Notes under the pieces: model-generated
Databases searched by the model: none
What the model was told of the DNA's origin: nothing
Seen by the model: only the letters and a program-made list of their open reading frames with translations
Source of the DNA: JACVRN01 sp036389255
GTDB taxonomy: Bacteria; Acidobacteriota; Blastocatellia; Pyrinomonadales; Pyrinomonadaceae
Assembly: GCA_036389255.1 (NCBI GenBank)
Contig: DASVQI010000041.1
Coordinates: 496,001 to 560,000 of the forward strand
Length of the DNA: 64,000 nucleotides
Direction: 5' to 3'
Program-made: the position numbers and the translations under genes
Part shown: positions 1-7,692 of the stretch, in pieces
Layout of the letters: each line of letters starts with the position of its first letter
Position numbering within the stretch: the stretch's first letter is position 1

Positions 1-1
1 G

Positions 2-973
2 TTGCTACTGCTCTTTGTAGTCGTACGCCGCGCGGCGCTGGGCGCGTGGCTAGGGGGATACGGCGCTGAGCAGCACCTGAACTTTTCACCCGGCTGGATA
101 CGCGACCGCTTCCTGCAAGCTTCTCTGAGAGCGCTCGTCCCAGCGATGCCGCCCGGGCTTTCAGACATTCTTCTCAAGCCGCTCAAATCAACGGCCTTCA
201 TACTGGTCGCGCTGGGCTTCGTCGCGCTCGTCGTCATTCTTCTAAGACGGCGAAGGCTCTCAGAGGAAAAAGCTGCCAGAAGTCGGCAGAACAGGCTGGC
301 GCTGCTCCTTGTTGTCTCATTCGTCCTGAGCCTGTTGCCGGTGATAAATCTTCGCCTGAGCCTCTTCGACACACAGGGCGAAAGATTCGTCTACTGGCCT
401 TCCGTCTTCGCCGTCCTGCTCATCGCTCACCTGTGCTTCATTCTAATTAAGGGCAGAAAGTGGCGGCTCCTGCTTGCGCTCTGCCTGATAGCCTTCTACT
501 CAGTCAGCCTGCACGTGACGAATCAGAGGTGGAGCGAGGCTTCGCAGCTTTCACGCAGGCTAAAGGATGAGCTTGCGACGGGCGCTTCGAGTGAGCAAAG
601 CCTGATTGTCATCAACGCGCCGGATAACCTGCGCGGCGTCCCAGTCTTTCACAACGGCCTTCAGGAGGCGCTCACCATCTTTCGGGAGAACGGGCCGGGC
701 CGGGAGGTTCGCGTCCTCTCGCTTCATAGTATTCAATCTCTTGATGACGGCGCTGTGCTTAAGATGGAAGGCGGCGCTTTCACCCTGCGTCTTACGAACA
801 GCGAAGACGCGCTCACAAAGATTGCGGACGGATTGAGCTGCGTGGAGATTCAGGAACGCTCTGCCGTTGCGCTCAGGTTTCGGCTGAACGGCTGCCCGCA
901 CGGCGCTGCGCTCTTCTTCTTCAATGCAGGCAGGATGTACAGGGTGATTGGCGGCGAAAGAGAGGGCAATTAA
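2..973 (+). CDS. C-terminal part of a polytopic membrane protein (GT-C/Tmtc-like), cut by the window edge
   Basis: Only the last ~323 residues are visible; the reading frame is open to the left edge, so the true start lies outside. Hydrophobic segments are seen near residues 62-82, 98-117, 131-150 and 154-172, followed by a ~150-residue soluble tail that is probably extracytoplasmic. The stretch ERFVYWPS (about 127-134), just after a hydrophobic segment ending in PVINL, resembles the ER-YLPS signature of Tmtc/GT-C-type membrane proteins that modify proteins or lipids with sugars. That resemblance is weak, and the catalytic N-terminal loop is not in view. The gene converges on the 979-1872 gene with a 5-bp gap. 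Confidence 0.55.
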   Translation: MLLLFVVVRRAALGAWLGGYGAEQHLNFSPGWIRDRFLQASLRALVPAMPPGLSDILLKPLKSTAFILVALGFVALVVILLRRRRLSEEKAARSRQNRLALLLVVSFVLSLLPVINLRLSLFDTQGERFVYWPSVFAVLLIAHLCFILIKGRKWRLLLALCLIAFYSVSLHVTNQRWSEASQLSRRLKDELATGASSEQSLIVINAPDNLRGVPVFHNGLQEALTIFRENGPGREVRVLSLHSIQSLDDGAVLKMEGGAFTLRLTNSEDALTKIADGLSCVEIQERSAVALRFRLNGCPHGAALFFFNAGRMYRVIGGEREGN

Positions 974-978
974 CTCTT

Positions 979-1872
979 TCAAGAGGCGTAAGCGGCGTAG
1001 ACCGTCTTGACCTTATCCAGAAAGTCTCGCCTGTCAATCAGGTAATAGAGCTTGGCGGGCGCGTCGCCGCCCGTGAGATGTTCCACCAGTTGCTCCAGAA
1101 CTTCGAACTGGTCGCGCTCCGTGATGCCGCGAGATTCCAGATAGCCGCCGTAGCGCATACGCCTGACTAAATCAAGCAGCGTCAGGCGGCCTTCGAGCGT
1201 GCGCCCGCCGTGCTTGTGCGAGCGGCTGACAAGGTATTGCACCAGCAGGGCATCGTTATAGAGCGCTGGCGAAAGATAAAGACGCGCGCCCTCTCGCTCG
1301 AACCCTTCTTCAAGCCGGTTAGAGCGGCGAACCCCGCGCACGCCTTCGAAAACTTCTGCCCAATCGGTCTTAGGGTCGTTCCTTTCAAGAAACGCTCGCG
1401 TCGCTTCCACGAGCCACGAGTCATCTTCCAAATCGAGCCCCTGCATGAGCCTGTCCAGCCAGTCGAAGAAGATTGCGCGGCGCGTGGACTTCTTCTCCAT
1501 GACAAGGAACTGCTCTTCCGATTTAGGCAGAGACTTGAGAAGAGCGCGGCGAGCGGCGTCCGTCTGCTTTCCGCCTTCTATGCGGTAGGTGTCAAGGCGC
1601 GCGTGCCAGCGCTTGGCCGCGTCGCAGTAAGGGCAGCGAGGATGTTTTTCATCGCTGTCGAAATACGGGCGCTGGGCATCTCGCGTTGTAAGCTCTTCTA
1701 TGGACGGCGAGTGCTTTTTTATCTCCGAGTATGCCGTGCGCGGCGCAAGCCCGAGCTGCGTGGTGAAGATGTCGAAGATGCAGGCCAGACAGAGACGCTT
1801 GGTGTATTCGGTGACGCTGCCCGGCGGGAAGGCCGAGAAATCCAGCTCACGCTTCTTTGCCGCGACTGCCAT
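979..1872 (-). CDS. Conserved-looking protein of unknown function, coupled to ttcA
   Basis: I do not recognise a family. The 297-residue protein is soluble, charged and mostly helical, without signal peptide or membrane segment. Two CxxC pairs, one near residue 28 (CLAC) and one near 79 (CPYC, followed by a His-containing segment), could form a zinc or Fe-S site. The start codon lies 6 bp after the ttcA stop on the same strand, so the two are very likely co-transcribed and translationally coupled. This suggests a role connected with tRNA thiolation or Cys/metal chemistry, but that is inference from position only. It ends next to the convergent gene at 2-973. Confidence 0.7.
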   Translation of the reverse strand: MAVAAKKRELDFSAFPPGSVTEYTKRLCLACIFDIFTTQLGLAPRTAYSEIKKHSPSIEELTTRDAQRPYFDSDEKHPRCPYCDAAKRWHARLDTYRIEGGKQTDAARRALLKSLPKSEEQFLVMEKKSTRRAIFFDWLDRLMQGLDLEDDSWLVEATRAFLERNDPKTDWAEVFEGVRGVRRSNRLEEGFEREGARLYLSPALYNDALLVQYLVSRSHKHGGRTLEGRLTLLDLVRRMRYGGYLESRGITERDQFEVLEQLVEHLTGGDAPAKLYYLIDRRDFLDKVKTVYAAYAS

Positions 1873-1878
1873 AAACTC

Positions 1879-2733
1879 TTATCCGATGGAGACGAGAGCC
1901 GGGGACAGCTCTTCGTCCGTGTGACCCACGGCCAAGTCAAGCTCCGCTTCTATGTCGCCCGTCTGAGCCGATAGGGATTTGAAGTCGAAGAGCTTAGGGT
2001 CTAGCAAATGCGTGGGCACGGCGTTGCCGAGCGCCGTCAACATGGAGCTGCGTATGTTGGGAATCTCTTTCTCCAAATCCGCTATGAGGCGCTTGACGCG
2101 CGCACGCTTGAGGTTTGTCTGCGAGCCGCACAGGTCGCACGGAATAATCGGGAACTGCTTTTCGGCCGCGAACTCGGCTATGTCCGACTCGCGGCAGTAG
2201 GCAAGCGGGCGTATGACAGTGTTTCGACCGTCATCCGAGCGAAGTATGGGCGGCATGGCCTTCAGCGTTCCCACGAAGAAGAGGTTCAAGAGAAAGGTCG
2301 TGATGATGTCGTCCGCGTGGTGGCCCAGCGCAATCTTTGTGCAGCCCTCTTCGACGGCTGTGCCGTAGAGAATCCCACGGCGCAGGCGCGAGCAGACGGA
2401 GCAGTAAGTCTTTCCTTCGGGCACCAGCCGCTTGACCACGGAGTAAGTGTCGCGCTCTATGATGCGGTGCGGGACGCCACGGCTTTCAAGATATTCCGGT
2501 AGGACGTGGGCGGGAAAGTTCGGCTGCTTCTGGTCTAAATTTACGGCCAGTATCTCGAAATGCACGGGAGCGCGCTCGCGCACGTCCAGCAGCAGGTCTA
2601 GCATAGTAAAGCTGTCCTTGCCGCCGGAGAGGCAGACCATCACGCGGTCGCCGTCCTCTATCATGTTGAAATCTTTGATGGCCTCGCCCATGCGGCGAAG
2701 CAGCTTGGTCTTAATCTTGCTCTCGACAAACAT
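1879..2733 (-). CDS. ttcA: tRNA 2-thiocytidine biosynthesis protein TtcA
   Basis: TtcA is an ATP-dependent thiolase that converts cytidine-32 of certain tRNAs to 2-thiocytidine, using a [4Fe-4S] cluster. The 284-residue protein has the PP-loop SGGKDS at 36-41. It also has the CxxC pair (C111, C114 in CSVCSRLRR) that holds the cluster, and a second CxxC (C199, C202 in CDLCGSQ), all typical of the TtcA branch of the TtcA/TuyA/Ncs6 group. Length and order match the family. The ATG at 2733 opens directly on the family's N-terminal helix. It is first in a two-gene unit with the unknown gene at 979-1872. As an Fe-S enzyme it depends on clusters of the kind made by the assembly genes at 56.7-61 kb. 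Confidence 0.93.
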   Translation of the reverse strand: MFVESKIKTKLLRRMGEAIKDFNMIEDGDRVMVCLSGGKDSFTMLDLLLDVRERAPVHFEILAVNLDQKQPNFPAHVLPEYLESRGVPHRIIERDTYSVVKRLVPEGKTYCSVCSRLRRGILYGTAVEEGCTKIALGHHADDIITTFLLNLFFVGTLKAMPPILRSDDGRNTVIRPLAYCRESDIAEFAAEKQFPIIPCDLCGSQTNLKRARVKRLIADLEKEIPNIRSSMLTALGNAVPTHLLDPKLFDFKSLSAQTGDIEAELDLAVGHTDEELSPALVSIG

Positions 2734-3004
2734 GCTCTCTAATTTCTGTCCTTCAAAACGCTTTTTATCTCACGTCAGGATGCCACGTCACCGCCGCGCC
2801 GCGCAACTGTCGGCCCGAAAGCCCGGCTCTTATTGCATTTTGATTGCGAACGTAGATAAAGCTGGACAGCGCCGCGCACGTCAAGGGCAACATACAGACG
2901 CCCTAAGATTGTCTCGGTACATTCCGCCCCTTTTTATCAATCTACGAGTGAAATCCCGCCAGCTTCTGCTAAACTATCGGCTTGAACTTTTCGTAAGGCT
3001 GAGC

Positions 3005-5116
3005 ATGAAAGAGATGATGGAGAGCGAGTCAAAGCGAAGCTTGAAGGTTGTGCGAGCCGCGTGCCCGCACGATTGCCCCGATACGTGCGCGATGCTGGTG
3101 ACGGTCGAAGACGGGCGCGCGGTGAAGGTTGCCGGTGACCCGGAGCATCCGTTCACGCGCGGCTTTCTCTGCACGAAGGTCGCAAACTACCACGAGCGCA
3201 CTCACAGCGACGGGCGCGTCAAAACCTGCCTGCGTCGCACGGGTAAAAAGGGCGAGGGAAAGTTTGAAGCGATTAGCTGGGACGAGGCTCTGGACGAGAT
3301 AGCCGCGCGCTTCAAGTCTCTGGCCGAATCTACTGAAGGCGCGCAGACCATTCTGCCCTACAGCTACTGCGGCACGATGGGGCTGGTGCAGTCGCAGTCT
3401 ATGGACAGACGCTTCTTTCATCGTCTGGGCGCGACGCAACTGGAGAGAACAATCTGCGCGACCGCCGGGTCGGAAGGCTACAAGTCTACCTACGGCGCGA
3501 CCATCGGCACAGACCCGGAGCGCTTTCAGGATGCGCGGCTGATTCTGCTCTGGGGTACTAACACCCTGACGGCGAACGTCCACCTGTGGCCGCAGATTCT
3601 AGAGGCACGCTCTAAGGGCGCGCATGTCATAGCGATTGACCCTAGACGCACGCGCACGGCAGACCAGTGCGACGAGCACATAGCGCTTTTGCCGGGCACG
3701 GACGCGGCGCTCGCTCTGGGCATGATGAACGTCATCTTCGCGGCTGGGCTTGAGGACGCGGATTATCTTGAGCGCTACACGATTGGAGCAAATGAGCTGC
3801 GCGAGCGTGCCGCAGAATTTACGCCTGAGCGCGTGGCGCGCATCTGCGGCCTCGAAGAGGAAACAATCGTGCGTCTTGCAAAGCGTTACGCCGAGACGCG
3901 CCCGAGCGTGATTCGCATCAACTACGGCTTGCAGCGACACGCGGGCGGCGGGATGGCCGTTCGCACCGTAAGCTCTCTGCCTGTGGTCACGGGCGCTTGG
4001 CGCGATGCCGCAGGCGGAGTGCTGCTTTCTACAAGCGGCACGTTCCCGCTCAACTATCAGGCGCTTGAGCGTCCAGACCTTATGCCCCGGCCTGTGCCGC
4101 GCTCGCTCAACATGTCACAGTTGGGCGAGATTCTTCTGGAAGTAAAATCTCCGCCCGTGCGCGCTCTCTACGTTTACAACTCTAACCCGGCGGCGGTTGC
4201 GCCCGACCAATCGCGCGTGCTCGCAGGGCTTCAGCGCGAAGACCTCTTCACGGTCGTACACGAGCAGTTCATGACGGACACGGCCGATTACGCCGACATA
4301 GTTCTGCCCGCGACGACGCAGCTAGAGCATTTCGACCTGCACAAGGCGTACGGCCATCTGTACATATTGATAAACGAACCGGCCATAGAGCCGCTTCACG
4401 AAGCGAAGTCGAATTCGGAAGTCTTCCGCCTGCTCGCCGCGCGGCTGGGATTCGAAGAGGATTGCTTTCGTGATTCGGACGAACAGATTGCGCGTCAGGC
4501 TCTTTCGACCGGGCATCCGGCGTTCAAGGGCATCACGCTTGAGCAGATTCGTGAGCGCGGCTGGATGCGGCTGAACGTGCCAGAAACCTTCGCGCCCTTC
4601 GCGGAAGGGAATTTCCCGACCGCGTCCGGCAAGTGCGAGCTTTATTCCCGGAATCTCGAGGCGCGCGGGATGGAGCCGGTGCCGGATTACATTCCGCCGC
4701 GAGAATCCCTTGAGAGCGCGCCCGCTCTGGCCAAACGATTTCCGCTTGCGCTCATAAGCCCAGCCGCGCACGCCTTTCTCAATTCCAGCTTTGCCAATCT
4801 CTCAAAGCAGCTACGACAGGAGCATCATCCCTTCATAGAGATTCACCCGGAGGATGCCGAGCGGCGCGGCATAGAGGACGGAGCAATGGTGCGCGCCTTC
4901 AACGAGCGCGGCTCGACGGAGCTTCGCGCCGTCGTCACTACGCGGGCGCGTCGCGGCGTGGTGGTTTCTCCCTCCGTCTGGTGGAACAAGCTCTCACCGA
5001 ACGGCACGAACATCAACCAGCTCACCTCGCAAACGCTCGCGGATATGGGCGGCGGCGCGACCTTCTACGACGCGCTCGTAGAGGTAGAGAGAATTGAACA
5101 GCCAGCTTCACTGTGA
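3005..5116 (+). CDS. Molybdopterin-dependent oxidoreductase (DMSO reductase superfamily)
   Basis: This 703-residue catalytic subunit of the Mo/W-bisPGD family begins with an N-terminal [4Fe-4S] motif (C20, C24, C28, C56), followed by the large molybdopterin domain and a C-terminal dinucleotide-binding domain (about 590-690). There is no twin-arginine signal, so it is probably cytoplasmic. The substrate cannot be read from sequence; formate-dehydrogenase-like or polysulfide/thiosulfate-reductase-like relatives are possible. No electron-transfer or membrane subunit gene flanks it, so it may be a stand-alone soluble enzyme. I use the ATG at 3005 because it directly precedes the cysteine motif and has TAAGG upstream. 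The frame is open much further upstream (to 2447), but that stretch runs antisense to ttcA and has no conserved content. Confidence 0.88.
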   Translation: MKEMMESESKRSLKVVRAACPHDCPDTCAMLVTVEDGRAVKVAGDPEHPFTRGFLCTKVANYHERTHSDGRVKTCLRRTGKKGEGKFEAISWDEALDEIAARFKSLAESTEGAQTILPYSYCGTMGLVQSQSMDRRFFHRLGATQLERTICATAGSEGYKSTYGATIGTDPERFQDARLILLWGTNTLTANVHLWPQILEARSKGAHVIAIDPRRTRTADQCDEHIALLPGTDAALALGMMNVIFAAGLEDADYLERYTIGANELRERAAEFTPERVARICGLEEETIVRLAKRYAETRPSVIRINYGLQRHAGGGMAVRTVSSLPVVTGAWRDAAGGVLLSTSGTFPLNYQALERPDLMPRPVPRSLNMSQLGEILLEVKSPPVRALYVYNSNPAAVAPDQSRVLAGLQREDLFTVVHEQFMTDTADYADIVLPATTQLEHFDLHKAYGHLYILINEPAIEPLHEAKSNSEVFRLLAARLGFEEDCFRDSDEQIARQALSTGHPAFKGITLEQIRERGWMRLNVPETFAPFAEGNFPTASGKCELYSRNLEARGMEPVPDYIPPRESLESAPALAKRFPLALISPAAHAFLNSSFANLSKQLRQEHHPFIEIHPEDAERRGIEDGAMVRAFNERGSTELRAVVTTRARRGVVVSPSVWWNKLSPNGTNINQLTSQTLADMGGGATFYDALVEVERIEQPASL

Positions 5117-5160
5117 CGGGCCAGCCGTGGCCCCTGCGCTCTTGACACACAAGCGGGGAT

Positions 5161-5267
5161 AAAGCAAAAGTACAAAGGTAAAAGTAGAAGAGAAAGAGAT
5201 AGATTGACTCTCTGCTTCTGCTCTTACCTGTAAAAGCGGCTCCGGCTGCTTTACTTACTTTTGCTTT
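5161..5267. repeat. Intergenic word-hairpin (AAAGCAAAAGTA arms)
   Basis: Perfect 12-bp outer arms (5161-5172 and 5256-5267) enclose a second imperfect stem, AGGTAAAAGTAGAAG against CTTCTGCTCTTACCT. The arms consist of variants of a short word (AAAAGTA, AAAGGTA, AAAAGTAGAAG). It fills most of the gap between the molybdopterin oxidoreductase and the HEAT-cyclophilin gene and ends 26 bp before the latter's ATG. One of about 20 such hairpins in this window; function unknown. Confidence 0.75.
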
Positions 5268-5293
5268 TTTACTTTCTTTCCCCCCTTGATTCC

Positions 5294-7651
5294 ATGAGAA
5301 AAAAAGAGAAGCCTGAAAACTACTGGAGCGGCGCGGCGTTGTTGCCTGCTCAGGCCATAAGACTCGCCGCCTGCGTTTCGCTGGTCGTTGCGCTCTTTTC
5401 ACCGGCCGCTCATGCACAGCAGCCGCAGCAGAGGGGCGCGCAGAGCGCATCTTCCGCGCAACAGAAGAGGTCGCAGCCTGCTCCTGCTACGCGCGGCGGC
5501 ATCTCTCAGGATGTGGCGCTTCGCATCATGCGCGCAGAGGACGAGCGGCGCTGGGATAACGAACTGGCCAGCCTACTTTCGGACAAGAGCGCCGTGGTAC
5601 GCAGTCGTGCTGCCCTTGCAGCCGGTCGCATAGGCGACGAGCGCGCCGTCACGCTTCTGGTGACGATGCTTCGCGTGGATGCTGACCAGAGCGTGCGCGC
5701 CATGTCGGCTTTCGCTCTTGGCGAGACGGAATCCGTCAAGGGTGCCGAAGGATTGATGGCGGAGCTTAAGGTGAGCGCGTCTTCTGAGGTTCGCGCGCGT
5801 TGTCTTGAAGCGCTGGGCAAGATAGCCGCCGCGCTGCCGAAAACGGAAGAGGCGCGCTCGCGCGCAATCGGTGAAGCCATACTCGCTGCGCTGAAGGCGG
5901 AAGCCGAGCGCAAGCCGCAGCCGGACAACAAAACCGTGCTGCTCGGCCTGACGGCTGCTCTGCGAGCGCGTCCTGCGAATGCCGGGCCTGTCGTCGCCGG
6001 TTTTCTCTCGGACAAAGACGCGCGTGTGCGTTCGGACGCGCTCAACACGATGGCGCGGCTGAAGGCCAAAGACGGGCTCGACGTTGTGCGCTCGCTTCTG
6101 ACGGGTGACGCGGACGCGGTTGTGAGGGCCAACGCGGCGCGCGTCGTAGGGGCTGCCGAAGACAAGGCTTCTTTCGACGCTCTGGTTTCGCGCTTGCAGG
6201 ACGGGGACGAGCGCGTGCGTGTGAGCGCTATACGCGCTCTTGCTTCCCTGAAAGACGAGCGCGTGACGAAGCCCTTGCTTGAGCGCGCCGGGAAGCTCAC
6301 GAATGAATATCGCTCGGGGCGGGCAAAGGCTTCGGACGCGCGCCCGCCTGAGCTGAACGAGTTGCTTGAGATTGCGACTGCTCTTGGCCGCACGCTTGGC
6401 AACACATGGAATAAGGAGGCTGTGGATTGGCTGCGCGAGCTGCGCGAGCTTGAAGAGGGAGTTGACCCGGAGATAGAGACGGCGTTTGCGCATATAGCGC
6501 CCGCTCTCTACGTGCGCGAAAAGCCTTTCGACCGCATCACGGACGAGGCCGTGCGTGCTCAGCTTCTGAAGGACTGGCGTCGCGCTTCCGGCATAGCGCA
6601 GGCTCTGGCGGAAATCGCCGCGCTCAAGACCGAGTCGGACGGCAACGCTGTCATAAGCATTAAAGCCGATGCCGTGGCCATCCTGCGCGCCATGCTTGAA
6701 GATAAAAATCTTCCCGTGCTGGCCGCGCCTGATGTGCTGCGCGCTCTCGCGGCCTTTAAGCCAAACGACCTTGCGGAGCTTCTCAGGCAACAGCTCAAGG
6801 CGAAGGATGTCGTCATGCGCGCCACAGCCGCAGAGCTTTTAGGAGAGCTTCCGCCGGAAGAACTGACTGCGCGAGCGCTCGCTGAAGCGCTGCCCGAAAG
6901 CCTGCGCGACGAGCTGAATGATGCTGCGCTCGCAATCCTTGACGCGCTGGGCAAGCAGAAGTCTGAGAGCGCCACCGAAGCGCTCAAGGCCGGGCTTGGC
7001 TCGCTCGATTACCTTGTTCGCCGCCGCGCCGCAGCCGTTTTGAAAGCAACGGGAGCGGGCGATTTCGACTCGCGTATAGGGACTGTGCAGGCGCGCAACA
7101 CGCTTGCGGATTACCAGCGCGTCTTGGAGCGCACGAACAAACGCGTCCGCGCCGTAGTCACGACGGACAAAGGCTCTTTCACCATGGAGTTTCTGACGGA
7201 AGACGCGCCTCTGACCGTAGATAACTTCGTACAGCTTGCAAGGCGCGGCTACTTCAACAACATAAGCTTTCATCGAGTAGTGCCAAACTTCGTAGTACAG
7301 GGCGGCGACCCTAGGGGAGACGGAAACGGCGGGCCGGGCTACCAGATTCGCTGCGAGATTAACGAAGTCCCTTACGTGACGGGCGCTGTCGGCATGGCCC
7401 TGTCGGGTAAAGACACGGGCGGCTCGCAATGGTTCGTCACTCACAGCCCGCAGCCGCATCTGGACGGAGGCTACACGGTCTTTGCGCGCGTCGTAGAAGG
7501 CATGGACGTGGTCTATAAAATTGCGCGCGGCGATAAGATTCGCAATATCACCGTGACGGAAACGGCGCGGCCCGCATCTAAAGTTGGCAACCAGCCCGCG
7601 CCTCGCGCCGGAGTTGCTAAGGAGACAGAGAGAGGAAAGAAGAAGCGGTAG
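5294..7651 (+). CDS. Secreted HEAT-repeat protein fused to a cyclophilin-type peptidyl-prolyl isomerase
   Basis: A 785-residue protein with a signal peptide (hydrophobic core about 18-35, cleavage likely after AAHA near 41). About 70-590 is a long series of HEAT/PBS-type helical repeats, recognisable by recurring D..VR..A...LG patterns. Residues ~615-750 form a cyclophilin domain with FHRVVPNFVVQGGDP and the later GSQWFVTHS core. The role is probably folding or prolyl isomerisation in the periplasm, with the HEAT array as a binding scaffold; this is inference from the domains. The ATG at 5294 is chosen because it gives a normal basic n-region; the frame's first TTG at 5261 falls in the upstream hairpin. 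The next gene starts within 45 bp, so they are likely one unit. Confidence 0.88.
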   Translation: MRKKEKPENYWSGAALLPAQAIRLAACVSLVVALFSPAAHAQQPQQRGAQSASSAQQKRSQPAPATRGGISQDVALRIMRAEDERRWDNELASLLSDKSAVVRSRAALAAGRIGDERAVTLLVTMLRVDADQSVRAMSAFALGETESVKGAEGLMAELKVSASSEVRARCLEALGKIAAALPKTEEARSRAIGEAILAALKAEAERKPQPDNKTVLLGLTAALRARPANAGPVVAGFLSDKDARVRSDALNTMARLKAKDGLDVVRSLLTGDADAVVRANAARVVGAAEDKASFDALVSRLQDGDERVRVSAIRALASLKDERVTKPLLERAGKLTNEYRSGRAKASDARPPELNELLEIATALGRTLGNTWNKEAVDWLRELRELEEGVDPEIETAFAHIAPALYVREKPFDRITDEAVRAQLLKDWRRASGIAQALAEIAALKTESDGNAVISIKADAVAILRAMLEDKNLPVLAAPDVLRALAAFKPNDLAELLRQQLKAKDVVMRATAAELLGELPPEELTARALAEALPESLRDELNDAALAILDALGKQKSESATEALKAGLGSLDYLVRRRAAAVLKATGAGDFDSRIGTVQARNTLADYQRVLERTNKRVRAVVTTDKGSFTMEFLTEDAPLTVDNFVQLARRGYFNNISFHRVVPNFVVQGGDPRGDGNGGPGYQIRCEINEVPYVTGAVGMALSGKDTGGSQWFVTHSPQPHLDGGYTVFARVVEGMDVVYKIARGDKIRNITVTETARPASKVGNQPAPRAGVAKETERGKKKR

Positions 7652-7692
7652 AGAGAGCGTTGAAAGAATTAGCCATACAAGCTTTCTATAAG

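Noticed and set aside
2447..3004. N-terminal extension of the molybdopterin oxidoreductase frame
   Set aside because: It runs antisense to ttcA and then through a non-coding gap; the family N-terminus and cysteine motif begin right after the ATG at 3005.
5506..6790. Long open frames on the minus strand inside the HEAT-cyclophilin gene
   Set aside because: They are antisense shadows of a GC-rich gene with strong codon bias; the products are low-complexity Ser/Arg-rich with no domain, and no ribosome-binding site is seen.
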